Of a DNA stretch of 64,000 nucleotides, positions 22,225 through 34,289 are shown piece after piece. The translations under genes and the position numbers were made by a program. Numbering within the stretch: position 1 is the stretch's first letter; every line of letters starts with the position of its first letter. The notes beneath the pieces were generated by a model. The model saw only the letters and a list, made by a program, of their open reading frames with translations. It ran no database searches and was not told the DNA's origin. The DNA is from Trema orientale (lineage: Eukaryota > Streptophyta > Magnoliopsida > Rosales > Cannabaceae), in contig JXTC01000550.1 of assembly GCA_002914845.1 (NCBI GenBank), forward strand, positions 7,253-71,252. The letters are read 5' to 3'.

Positions 22225-22800
22225 ATGTGGAGTTTATTATCTTCTCCAACAAGAAGTAGTAACTAGTTTAAGCAGACAAAAGGTCTTTGAGATAAAGTTG
22301 TACTCAAAAAAGCTTGGATGCCTCCAGCTTCCTCTCTCTATTGGGTTTTGCTTCTTTTTTGTTTTCACGTAGTCTTCTTAGACTAATGGAAGGAGAAGTG
22401 ACATCCTTGACAAATGAAAAGAAGGGAAGGTTCGAAAGAATCTGTGTCTTCTGTGGGAGCAGAGCTCTCTTGAGCTTGGTAAACAGCTGCTAATATAAAT
22501 CTTAGCCTTATCAATCACACGACTGTATATATATATATATATATATAAATATATGTATGTATATATTAGTTCTCTCGTTTAGATATCCCTCAAAACCTGC
22601 TAGAATTGATTGTGTTTATCCCTCATGTTGAGAGAAAGATTGATTTTGGCATATGGTGGGGGGAGCACAGGCCTAGAGGTAGTGTATTTGGTTTCTAGGA
22701 CTGTGTTTACTGGAGAGTCTGCCATGTTCTCGGGTATATAGACCCTTTTGCGTAAACAATGATAGCTTTGCAATTTTTCTTTGGTTCCGAGTTGTATGAG
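22225..22800 (+). pseudogene. Truncated LOG gene copy (leader, exons 1-2)
   Basis: This matches 29067-29745 of the intact gene: leader TTTAAGCAGACAAAAGGTCT, ATGGAAGGAGAAGTGACATC (22386), [10 protein letters not shown], an internal exon-1 deletion, intron 1, exon 2 (AGAAAGATTGAT..., TGCCATGTTCTCGG) and the start of intron 2. The exon-1 deletion, an exon-2 frameshift and the lack of exons 3-7 make it non-functional. A (TA)n run sits in intron 1. Intact LOG enzymes release active cytokinin bases from their nucleotides; this copy cannot. Confidence 0.9.
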
Positions 22801-25437
22801 AATTGACCCGCCTCATAACCAATGGAACAATGAATGAATTAGTAAAATCGTCACGTGTTGAGATTTATTTATTTATTTTATGTTTTTTTTCGAAAAATGT
22901 TAAAGGGGCGCCTTAATAGAAGAGAGTGTGACTCGCATATTATTTATATATATTCCCTGTTCTTGAAGAGATTCCTTCTTATTTGAATACTATTGGTCTA
23001 TGATTATCGGGTTGGTCACATTGTGCATTTCTACGCGCGTTTTGGGAGCTGATAATTTCTGCAAACCACGATTTATGGTACATACAAAGTCAAACGACAG
23101 ACATAGCAGTCCATTTTGGTTGTCGTTTCTGCTCGACTCATGTAGTTTAGAGACCCATCTAGTGTTGACTTATTACTTAACGCATGTACATATAAAACGA
23201 AAAATTGTAATTAAAGATAGATAAATTAGGGAAAGTAGAGGCCAACACAGTGCTTGACTTACATGAACAGTAGTACATGTTGATCTTTTATTACATTGGC
23301 ATTGTCGACGGAAAACCATCGACCGAAAACCAGCCACATTCCCCGCCAGGGACCCTAACCCCGACAGAGTCTCCCTGCCGCACCCGGCCCCTGTCCCTGT
23401 ATGGGAAAGAATTTCCCGTTCTCATCCTGTTTATATCCATACTCGAGTATTTGTCATTAAAGTTTAATAAACCATTACGTACTGCGCGTATTTAGCCTTT
23501 AGCTTATTCTCCTTGCTTCCTAGTTTATTATGTAGATAATAAAAATACATATGGTTTAGCTAAGCTAAGTATATTATATAGATAATAAAAGGACACATGG
23601 TTTAGCTAAATTTACAGTAAGAATAGAAGATGAGCTTATTTTATCGAAGGAATCTTGTTGATACCTAAAATTGGTATAACAACCAAGATATGTATTGTGG
23701 GAAAAGGGATGATAAAACAACACCAATTTGGTGAAACAACTACAAATAAGATTAAACGACACCTATATTTAGAGTAGTTAAGCTAAGAATATTTTGATTT
23801 ACGTTCACTATAAGAGAGAGAGAGAGTATTATTTATGTATTTTTTGGTGTCGATTTTTTTACATGTCGTTTTTCTTCTCATTTATAGTTGAGGAAAATAG
23901 AACTATTTACACCAAGTGGGATTTTTGGAGGGAAAAATGAGTTTCCCAAGGTACCTACTCCTGATAAGATTAGATAGCCACCTTGGATAGTATGATTAGT
24001 TTTACTTTTTCTCGCTTTTGATCAGTAATTCCTGAATAGTGGTTAGATCGCTTCAACTCGCATATAATCTAGAACATACTCCTCGAACTTACTATATACA
24101 CGCACCTAAGGTCGCATCATGATACACTTCGAGGACTTAGGCTAGCAATGTGGTCGCATGTTCTGAGCTATTCTATTCATGGTGTAAGCTCGTATATTTG
24201 TATTGGACGAGTGGGGTGAGCTGCTTCGACTTTTAATTACAGATTTATACCTTGCTTTTTAATCGCACAAAAAATCTCATATTCTAATTGATCCATTGGC
24301 TATAATTTATGAAAGCAGAACAGACATTGTTAAAAACGAATAAATTAGGTTAATACCACTTTTGTTTCCTCATTAATTAAATCTACCACTATACCACCTT
24401 TTTAAATGAATTCTTGATAGATTCTTAACGAATTCTTGACGATCTTGATGGATTATTGACAGATTCTTGACATCAGTGGTAATCTTGACAGATTCTTGAT
24501 GGATTCTTGACATATTCTTGACTAATTCCGTCCTGAAAGTGATAGAATCTAATAGTGGTGGTAAATTTAGTTAAACATTTAAAAAAAGTGATAATTGTCT
24601 ACTTAACCCGTTAAAAACATGTTTGGGCTCCAAACAGGGATGGGCCATAATATTATAGACACACGCCGCGGTAGCCCAATACCTAAAATGAGATGGGCTT
24701 ATCCCAAGTTCTAAGTTCAAGCTCAAGTTCAGTTGGAGTCAATCCAAACAACGGCTAAACCTGTCTCCTCCATCGTCGGCCGTCGTTTGCATTGTCCGCG
24801 GTTCCTCAAAGGTACGGACTTTCTTCGTCTTTGAAATGCGGTATATATTCATATATATATACATGGGTTTTGGGTTTTCCTGCGTGGTTTCCCATGTACC
24901 CCAAAAAAGAGAGATTTTTGAAACATAGAAATGAGTTTTTGTACAACTTTTCTGGATGTCACAATAGGGTTTTAGGGGTTTATCGATTTAGGAGCATAAT
25001 TTGATGATATATCAAGTTGGAAATTTTTTTGAAGCTTATAGCAAAAGTCAGAATTTTTAAGCTTGATGATAAAATGGTGTTCTGGTTGGTGATTCACTGG
25101 GCTTCAAATTGGTGAATTTGTGTCTTTTTGGGTATCTCTGAGCTATCAGATGTTATGTTGGTCCTGGGGCTCTTTGGTGTTTTTCTATTGGGTTTCATTT
25201 TCAAGCTGAATTTTCTCATTGAAGAATTTTTTAGAGGCAGATACATGCTTTTTTTTTTTTTTTTTGAAAGTGTCTGTTTCAAGAGGAATTTGATTGTATG
25301 CTGTTTAAGTTTTGTCTTTTAATAATGAGTTTCAAGATTGCACTACACTAGTATGTTTGCAAGCAAGCCAAGTGCAGTTGGTTTTATTTTTTTTTTAGCA
25401 TTATGTATTTGTTAACGTTGAGATAGATGGCATGTGC
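22801..25437. other. Intergenic region upstream of the L24 gene
   Basis: No convincing gene was found. It contains a GC-rich patch at 23295-23430, a short duplicated phrase (ATGGTTTAGCTAA) near 23550-23610, a minisatellite at 24408-24528 and, from about 24700, the promoter and leader of the L24 gene. A 5' untranslated exon probably ends at about 24811 (CTCAAAG before GTACGG), with the next exon starting near 25439 after TGCAG. Confidence 0.5.
24408..24528. repeat. Minisatellite of GATTCTTGA(C/T) units
   Basis: About ten imperfect units of the type GATTCTTGACA or GATTCTTGATG follow one another, with a few diverged or interrupted units in the middle. Confidence 0.8.
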
Positions 25438-25497
25438 AGTGCAGATATCGTGCAAACTTCTGGGACTTGGGAGTCACTTTGCAATTTTTGATCGAAT

Positions 25498-27777
25498 ATG
25501 GGTTGGAAAGCAGCTGAGAAGCTTATTAGACACTGGAAGATTCTCAGAGGAGATAATGTAAAGAAATGGTAATTATTTTCGTATAACATAGCTCAAAGAA
25601 TTGTCTTTGAATTCTCCTGTTGTTGGTTGTTTTCAGGTGATGATAATAAGGGGAAAAGATAAAGGCGAAACTGGTCTTGTTAAGCGCGTTATTCGCTCTC
25701 AGAATCGTGTTATTGTTGAAGGCAAGAATCTGGTGAGGCACTGAGGTTCTTTTTTTTTTGCAATAGATAATTGGCAGTTAGATGGTATTTAATTGGTTGG
25801 AATTTCCATGTTGCTTATAGTTACCAATATTGATAATAAGGAGAAATGATTAGGATAGGATTATCAAGCTCAATTTACAGTAGAAAATACCCAGGTATTC
25901 GAGAGCCTGGTCTCTCCCAAAGAGATATTCCTTACCTCCTTCTCTCTCTCCCTCCCTCTTATATTCGTTCACCCAGTACAGACTTCTAGAAGGTAATCAG
26001 TATCCTATGCTAACTAACAACTAACCTGGCATATTCTCCTCTATCTAATAATATTCCCTCCATGCCCCTTAGCCTAACCAGCTAAGCAATTCCTCTTGCC
26101 ACGCTGCTGAATAGTATGGGATCTTATAGTTGCATTGGGTTTTTGTTCATTTCAATGAATTTAAATTGTTTTTCTCCTTACAGAAAAGAGAGAGCAGATT
26201 GGAATTAAACAATGAAACCATTATTATAATCACTTTGTTGGATTTCCCTTTGGCGGGAAATATTTTCATTGATATAGGAACTATAAGGTGAACTATATAT
26301 CTGTTATAGTTGATTTGCCTAACTCTTATTAAGTTTTATAACTCACAGCTCTTTGGGTTATTTGCATATTTGCTTCACATTAAAACCTAACGGTTTAAAT
26401 TCTGTGTATGTAGTGCAATTGACAACTTTTCGTAAGAAGTGTATAGTTCACCTTAGATAAAAAGACCAAATAACTTGATACAAATTGAGGTGACCCTCGT
26501 GCTGGTTGTCCAGTTTTGTAGATCCAAAACTGCTAATGAGATTATTTGCACGGAAAGGAATGAATTCTTGCTATTTAAGAAAGAAATGGGTAGCATATAA
26601 ACATTATAATATCCCTTTGACGACACAAATAAAGAGTATCGTGAGTTGACACTTTAAGTATGGATGTTTTATCTTTTAAATCTTAGGATAACTTATGTTT
26701 CATATTTAATTCTTATATGTCTTATGTTTTCAGCCTCTAGATTTATTTTTCAAAATTTGGTATTCAACATACTTTTATTCTGTCTTTGCAGGTTAAGAAA
26801 CATATCAAGCAAGGTCAGGGCCATGAAGGTGGTATCTTTACAGTTGAAGCCCCTCTTCATGTCTCAAATCTTCAAGTCATTGATCCAGTTACTGGGTATA
26901 GCCTATAGGAGTGATTAAAATCTAATCTCACATTCCGTGGTGCCTGCTCTTTGCTTTACACTTCCAAAGTTCCAAAGTGGGTTTTTTTGTTGCTTGCAGG
27001 AAGCCTTGTAAGGTTGGGACTAAGTATCTTGAAGATGGCACCAAAGTAAGAGTATCCAGAGGTCTTGGAGCATCAGGATCCATAATTCCTCGACCTGAGA
27101 TCTTGAAGATAAGGACTACTCCAAGACCTACAGTTGGTACTTATCGAAAGCCTTTCCCTTTTTTCCATCACACTCAAAGAAAACATAGAGTTATTTTTCG
27201 TTCAGTCGTTTACACTACTCATGAAACGTGAGGCTTATGACTCGTTCCATTTAGAGTTACCTCAAATATGAGGAATATAAAATGATGCTTTCGGGACAAA
27301 ATACTTTTTGGGTTATTGTATATGCAGTGGATGTAGCTTTGAAAAGTTCCACTTTGAGTGAGCCCAAATACACTTTCACAATTTAAACTTTTTTTTTCCG
27401 GTTTAATCGTCTTTAAATTACTGTAGCTTGTAATCAGAAGCTAACTGCCCAAATACACTTTCACAATTTAAACTTTTTTTTTTTCGGTTTAATCGTCTTT
27501 AAATTACTGTAGCTTGTAATCAGAAGCTAACTTTTAATGTCTATAGATGCCTCTGGAACAATTCTTTTGCTGTAAAGCGATGTGTGTTTGAAATTGAGAT
27601 TGCCCATGGGTGATCCTTTTTGAAGTTTGCTTCTTTGATCCCATATAATGTTTACAGTCCCTCTTTCTAACAAAATTTTGAACTTGGGTTGCAGCTGGTG
27701 CCAAGGATACTCCAATGGACGTGGTGCTGGAGAAGACTTATGATGCAAAAACAGGACTTGGCATGCCCGATCTTTGA
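25498..27777 (+). CDS. Large-subunit ribosomal protein L24, mitochondrial type (KOW), 159 aa
   Basis: Exons: 25498-25557, 25637-25732, 26792-26895, 27000-27136, 27695-27777. All are GT..AG and in frame. The protein starts [15 protein letters not shown] and carries a KOW motif near residues 17-50 ([16 protein letters not shown]... and [19 protein letters not shown]), then the bacterial-type L24/uL24 body with [14 protein letters not shown], ending LGMPDL. uL24 binds 23S-type rRNA and starts assembly of the 50S-like subunit. The protein matches the plant KOW-domain L24 assigned to mitochondria (Arabidopsis At5g23535, from memory) in start, length and exon number. An untranslated first exon probably lies upstream. 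Intron 4 carries an 85-bp tandem duplication. Confidence 0.93.
27363..27532. repeat. 85-bp near-perfect tandem duplication in L24 intron 4
   Basis: The block CCCAAATACACTTTCACAAT...CAGAAGCTAACT at 27363-27446 is repeated at 27448-27532. The difference is about one base plus T-tract length, so the duplication is young. Confidence 0.9.
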
Positions 27778-29060
27778 GAGACGGATATACTTGATGTTGA
27801 ATAATATTGTCATGGAATCCAAGCTGAAGATACAAAGTGAAATGATTTTATTGTTTGGTATGGGACCCTTTTGGTTCAAGGTCATCGTTTCATCTAGAAA
27901 TCGTGTAATTTTTCTCTTTTGCATCAATGAACATCTGGTTTTTCAGCTATATTCCAGTGATGCTATCAGATGTTCAAATTTGTGCCAATACAGAAGACTA
28001 TTTGGATTTCACAGCCAAGTTATCCAATCAATTTTTTAAGTCAAAATGCTCTAGGAAACAAATAGGTAGAAAACAAAGACTACTGGGTGGTTGCAGGCAC
28101 GTTTGGGAAAGGCCTGTGGTGTTTTTTATTGTACCTAAGATCAAGGTGCAATCTTTGAAGAAATGAACAAGATTTAACAAAGAGATTGCAATCTCAAACT
28201 TCTGACTCAAAATTTTAGAACAGAAAAAAGAAATCATATTATATATTGTGTAATCAAGATGGCCAACTATGCTTCAAAATGGTTGAAGGCGCTTAACACT
28301 AAAATAATCCGAATAGATTTTTTCTCACCTTTATATATGCTAGAACTTATTTCTTTGGAATAACTGACAGATTGTTAAACCTTTGTAATTGGGTAGCACA
28401 ACAAATTGTACGGTCTAGAATAAGTGTTGGCTAGAGGATTGGTGACCTGTAGCTGGTTCAAAAGTAAAAGAACCTTTTGATGGGGCCCAAGATACTGACA
28501 GTCACCCTCATGAAACACGTACAATAATATTTTCATGAATTTTTTCTTTCTGGCTCTTTGCTTCACTACCAATAATACTTTGTCCTTCATAATCGAATTG
28601 ATCAGAATGCCGGTAACATTTTAATGCTTGAATGTAAATTCTTTCTGGTTATTCATGTATTAATTAGAGGCAAATTGGGTTTGTTAAGGGCAATGAATGG
28701 AATAGAGTAGAGCCTCAATTGCAATGCAATCCCAATGTTGATTCAAATGATGACAGTTATCTATTGTTATGGGCTTCTGCTGGCCCATTACGTAATGAGG
28801 ACCACTAAATAATTACAGTATGGAGGGGAAAAAAAAAAAAAAAAAGAGAAAAGAAAAATTTACAGTATGGAGAAGGACAACAAAATGATGAAAACAAGTA
28901 AAAGTCAGAATCAAATGGACACAAAAGGAAAGACAATGAGTATGAATTATCTCCATAACTCAACAAAGGCTCATAAATAGTTAACAAGAGAGAAGGCAAT
29001 AAGAGATGATGAGGCTCATATAAGGGAAGAAAAGAGAGGGAGAGAGAGATAGCCTCTTGT
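27778..29060. other. Intergenic region between L24 and LOG
   Basis: The first part is presumably the L24 3' untranslated region. The rest shows no gene. Purine-rich simple sequence at 28827-28855 and 29026-29049 precedes the LOG leader. Confidence 0.5.
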
Positions 29061-29120
29061 TGGGGTCTTCTCCAACAACAAGTACTAGTTTGGGGTCTTC
29101 TCCAACAACAAGTACTAGTT
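29061..29120. repeat. Perfect 30-bp tandem duplication in the LOG leader region
   Basis: The 30 bases at 29061-29090 (TGGGGTCTTCTCCAACAACA...) are repeated exactly at 29091-29120. The broken LOG copy at 22225 has a single unit. A (CT)n run follows at about 29229-29252. Confidence 0.95.
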
Positions 29121-29227
29121 TAAGCAGACAAAAGGTCTCTGAGATAAAGTTGTACTCAAAAGCTTGGGTGCCTCCTGCTTCCCTCAAACACTATCCAACA
29201 TCCCTTGTATCCTTAAGTATTTTTCCC

Positions 29228-29261
<34 letters not shown>

Positions 29262-29321
29262 TGGGTATTGCTTTTTTTTTTTTCCCTCTCCCTCTTTTCT
29301 TCACATAATCCTTTTAGGATA

Positions 29322-30715
29322 ATGGAAGGAGAAGTGACATCCTTGACAAATGAAAAGAAGGGAAGGTTCAAAAGAATATGTGTCTTCTGTGGAAGCAGAG
29401 TTGGATACAAGTCTGCCTTTAGTGATGCAGCTCTTGAGCTTGGTAAACAGCTGGTAATATGTCTCAAGTCTTATCAATCACAAAAAAACTTTCTGAAAGG
29501 AATATAAGTTCTTTCATCTCTTCTAGAATATCCCTCACAACTTGCTAGAATTGATTGTGTTTGTCTCTCAGGTTGAGAGAAAGATTGATTTGGTTTATGG
29601 TGGAGGGAGCATAGGCCTAATGGGTTTGGTCTCTAGGACTGTTTTCAATGGAGGCTGCCATGTTCTCGGGTATACACACATACCCTTTTGTGTAAACAAT
29701 AATAACTTCCTTTTTCTTCGGTTCCCAGTTGTTGAATGAGAATTTGTACATACTCTGATTCTGTTTCTTTGTCTGTATGCATAGCGTGATTCCAACTGCT
29801 CTTTTGCCTCATGAGGTACTTTCAGTCAACTATTCTATGATTTCTTTGATACATATTACATGAAATATCTTATGTGTAAAGATTCGAACTGATCAAATCC
29901 CACTAGCTACAGATTTCGGGTGACACAGTTGGAGAAGTGAAAGCAGTAGCTGACATGCACCAAAGGAAGGCAGAAATGGCAAAACATGCTGATGCCTTCA
30001 TTGCCCTTCCTGGTATGTTCCAACAGGAAACAACCGCTTTCCACCATTCTTTCCTACCATTTCGTGTAATTTTGAATTGAATTTACAATCTTTTTAGGTG
30101 GTTATGGAACCATGGAAGAATTGTTAGAGATGATAACATGGTCTCAGCTTGGAATTCATGACAAACCAGTAAGTGGGATATTATACAAATATGTTACATA
30201 TAGATATATTTATGTCCGTTGTCTTTGACTTCGGTTGATTAGTTTCAAACATACGAGTAATTTTCAAGTGTTTCTTTTTCATTTAAGACTAATTGTGTAA
30301 AACAGGTGGGCTTGTTGAATGTAGATGGTTACTATAACAGCTTGCTTGCCTTGTTTGATAAAGGAGTGGATGAAGGCTTCATAGACCATTCTGCAAGGCA
30401 TATTGTGGTTATAGCAAATACAGCTGAAGAGCTCATCAACAAGATGGAGGTCAGTAAATGAACAAATAAATAAATACATAATTGATTACTTCTCTTAAAA
30501 TATATTACTAAATAGGATGGTTGCTAATTATTGGGGAGGATGACCAAAGGAAGTTGCAGAAAAATATAAGGAATGATTTGTTGTATATAAATGTTTTTAT
30601 TGGTTGTATATTGCAGGAGTATGCACCCGTACATGACAAGGTTGCACCCAGACAAAGCTGGGAAGTGGACCAATTATTAGAGTCTACTCAAAGTGGGGAT
30701 GCCCTAAGACCTTAG
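29322..30715 (+). CDS. LOG: LOG: cytokinin riboside 5'-monophosphate phosphoribohydrolase, 224 aa
   Basis: Exons: 29322-29453, 29572-29669, 29785-29815, 29913-30012, 30098-30168, 30306-30449, 30617-30715. All are GT..AG and in frame. The enzyme cuts ribose 5-phosphate from cytokinin nucleotides to give active free bases in the cytosol and nucleus. Visible family motifs are RICVFCGS (18-25), the phosphate-binding GGGSIGLMG (54-62) and PGGYGTMEE (120-128), the last being the signature of active LOG proteins. Length and the seven-exon layout are usual for plant LOG genes. Which LOG subgroup it belongs to is not decided here. At least three broken copies of its 5' end lie at 11975, 15405 and 22225. 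The leader holds a 30-bp tandem repeat and (CT)n. The presence of all motifs indicates that this is the functional copy. Confidence 0.96.
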
Positions 30716-33700
30716 ATCTCAATCATACATCTTTGTTTATTTATTTGATGAAATATAAATACTTGTAATGTTGTGTAGTTCCATGCTAATCAAAAAAGAA
30801 AAAGACAACAAATGATAATCAAATCTCTCTCTTTCTCAAGATCCTAATCAGCCCTTGTATTTTCATGATGGCGTGGATGTTGTGTTTGTATTTAGTTAAA
30901 ATGATATGTAAATTTCTCTCCCTTTCTGTCCAATCTAGGCCAATTGACTTGGTCAACAAAGCATATGAATGATACTTGGTGGGGGTAGAAAATAATAATA
31001 ATAATAATAATAATAACAATGGCAAAGAAAGATTGATGGTTGTCCTTTTAGAGGGATTTCTTTACTTCCTTTTAGAGGGATTTCTTTACTTTTCTTTTGC
31101 TCTTTTTCGGGGTTGGGATGCTAAGAGGAAAAGGGAGTTGTCTACTTGCTTTTTTTTTTATTTTTTCTTGAGTACAAATTGTTGTATGAGATTCTTTTGT
31201 GTTAAAAAATTGTACCCTTTGGATTTTGGCTCGACTCTTCATCAAGTCTCTCAATACAAGGCCCCACTAAAATTGACACATTTTGTTTCTTAGTGAAGAT
31301 GAAATGATGGGATGGGGTATATAAGTGGCCTTATTAAGTTTTGGCTTATAAATTACAATAGGTTGTCCACCAACAGATTCAAAACCACGGACAGCGGAGT
31401 TTACACCTCCAGGCATCAACTCCTAATGAGAGAATTAGAAATAAGACTGAAAAAAAGAAAAAAAAAAACAAAAACAAAAACAAAAATTAGTATACTCAAA
31501 TGGCTTGAAATATATTTCGACTCCAAATAAGAAAATATAGCAATCCAACATGATCATTTGGGTATGGCACTGCATACGAAAACATGGATCATCCTCAAAT
31601 GAATTACACTTCAGAATATTCAATTACAAAATCCGTTAATGCACTTCAGATTTTCAATTACTAAATTGCAATCACCATATATTTTCACTAAGTGATTTTC
31701 AATTTCGATCTTTCACAAGTTTGGCATTGCATTAAGATGCTCTAGAGAACACTACCACTATATTAACGGTAAGTAATCCGAAATTTGCCAAATGATAAAT
31801 TCATCGCATACTATCAGTTACTCAAGAGTATTTAACCATGCAAGGTGCTCATTGTTGATTCACACGGGATTCCACGTGTCACATGCTACTCAGGTCAGAG
31901 CGTAAACTATTGATACTTTCGGCTACTGGACTCCCGCTATCTAGGGTGCAACACTCGACCTTTTTGCTAGCGGTACAATGCTTGTATTACAATTTCATAT
32001 GAGAGGATATCTTTTGTTGGAGCCACATTTAACCAAAAAGTTCTCTCATTGTAAATTTCTAGCACCTGTATTGACCAAAAAGTTGTCGCATTTATTTGTA
32101 AATTTCTAGCATCCGACCAAAAAGTTCTCTTATTGTAAATTATTGAAGGTCTTTGAAATTTTAAGATTGGATGTCATGTAACTCTATCAAACTCTAAGAT
32201 TGAATATGTAACTCTATCAGTGCATTTTATTGTTGACTTAATTACATTTTATTGTGATAGTAGTTATGCTATTATTCTATGAATTGGAAAAAATTAAGTT
32301 TAAAATTCTAAATCTATGTTACTTATTAATGTCTACTTATCTCCTTAAGGACCAACGGAACTCTAAGCTCTTGAAATTATGGATGTTTAGGGGTACCAAA
32401 TTATGAATTGGCATTATGGATTTTTAAGAGTACCAAATTATGAATTGGCAAAAGTAGATCCACACAAACAAAAATTTCTCTGTGTAACTAAATTATAAAT
32501 AATAACAGCAAGCAAGTGGGAATCAAGCATTACTAGTAGCTAGGAGAAAATATTGTCCTTACCTTAGTAAGGACAACCACTTCTTAGTATAGTTAGATGT
32601 ATGTTAGAATCGCTTAATCTGGATTTTTCAGCTTTAACAAAGGCAAATTATAACTAAGCACTGTGCCATAAAGTTGAGCTCTTGCAAGCCAGAATATCAC
32701 CATTAAGTAATGAGAATTAAGATTTCGTCTCACACGTGAAGATGAAATGATGGGTATAAAATGGCCAAGTGTTTGGTCACCACAAGTTATTAGAATACCC
32801 CTTTTTATTTGTAGTGTTTATTTTACTTTTGGAGAAAGCCCCTCCTTTGCAATTCAATCACCAAAAAGCAACCCCAACCCATAATTCTTTCCTACCCTCT
32901 TTATTGCCTGCTTTTGTAACAAAAGTGGAAAAGGAACTGCCAAGTGTCCAAATTTTACTTCCATAAAATCGTTATTCCATTTCAGAAGTATGACGTACTG
33001 CTTAGGGGAATGATATGTTGACAAACATTATTGTCGACATTGAATGCAACTAATAATCTTAAATGATAACGAAGATTCATATATGCTGTTGAGTTATATC
33101 ACTTGAATAATCTCATAAACCGCATATGTTTATTGACACTTGGTCACAATTTAGTTAAGCCATAATGAGAGAAGTACTCTATCTGAAAGAAGTAAATGCA
33201 AGATTTCAAAGCAGGAATCAAATGTATCAAGTACTCAAAAGTGCATGTCAGTCATGATGGTTTTGTTAGATGAGAAATACAAAGTGGATAATAAACCATG
33301 AAAAAAATTGGCCAATACTAATTTTTGTGGAAAATTCGAGAGTGAGTTCTCCCTAGAATAAAGATTTAGAGCTCTAGACTAGTCAAGGCTGAATTCCCTC
33401 GAGTCAAATCCAAGCTACCCATGGGTTGGACGTTTCATGTTAGGCTAGAGCCAGCCTAAGTGCCAAAGCAATAAAATATGGATATAATTGATGAAGATTG
33501 TCCCGTGAGATGTACAACAGTACAAGTACTCGTTGTTCTTTAAAAACGCACACCTTTGTAATCAAGTTTGTTTGCAATTTATGAATGTTTCGTTAGTCTT
33601 CTTAAATTGTTAATGAGTTCCCGTTGGATTTTAACATCTGTTTTTTGCTTACGTACAGTATTATGTCAGTATTGTTAGTTTTGAGTGTCGAAATTCAAAT

Positions 33701-34289
33701 TCACTCTTTATTTAATTTATTATACAGGTGAAAAATTCTAATACATGTACGTTTCTACTGATGTAATGGAAACTTTATATGTACATGTAGTGGTGTAATA
33801 AAAATAAATATAAGACAATGTGAGGTATTAAATATATAATAATTATGAGGTATGAGAATGGTCAAAATAAAAGGGGTTAGGTCAAAATAAGAGGGGGACA
33901 ACGTTAACCTATAATAAAATCACGTGATATTTGTTTTACTTGTAAATAGACAGCATGCGTGGCTCCAAAATAACTAATGTTAGCAGACAGAAACTTAGCC
34001 AAAAACATAGATATTTAGTTGACATGATAATAAAATATATGAAAACTACAAAAAAAATAAAAAATAAAAAAAAAAATCAGGATCAACAGTAACCAAATCT
34101 ATTCATACTCAAAACACAGAGCACTTGACAGCATGGGTGTAGTCTCAACATTTGTGCACGTAAGAGAGTTTTAATAGCCTTGAAACAGTAATTGATCCGA
34201 AAAAAAAGCAAGGACAATAAGCTCATAGAGTCAGTCTAGACCAGATTTATATACAAATTTACAAACGGTAAGAGAAAAGAGGCCCTTGA
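30716..34289. other. Intergenic region, 3.6 kb
   Basis: No gene was found. Features seen are (AAT)n at about 30993-31014, a short duplication AGAGGGATTTCTTTACTT (31050-31090), three imperfect copies of GACCAAAAAGTTCTC...TAAATT at 32025-32145, a GC-richer patch at 31855-31985, and the duplicated phrase TACCAAATTATGAATTGGCA near 32395-32450. Short open frames here carry no recognisable domains. Confidence 0.5.

Noticed and set aside
23295-23430. hAT-like element end
   Set aside because: GC-rich phrases recall the element at 58562, but no paired inverted repeat or 8-bp duplication was found.
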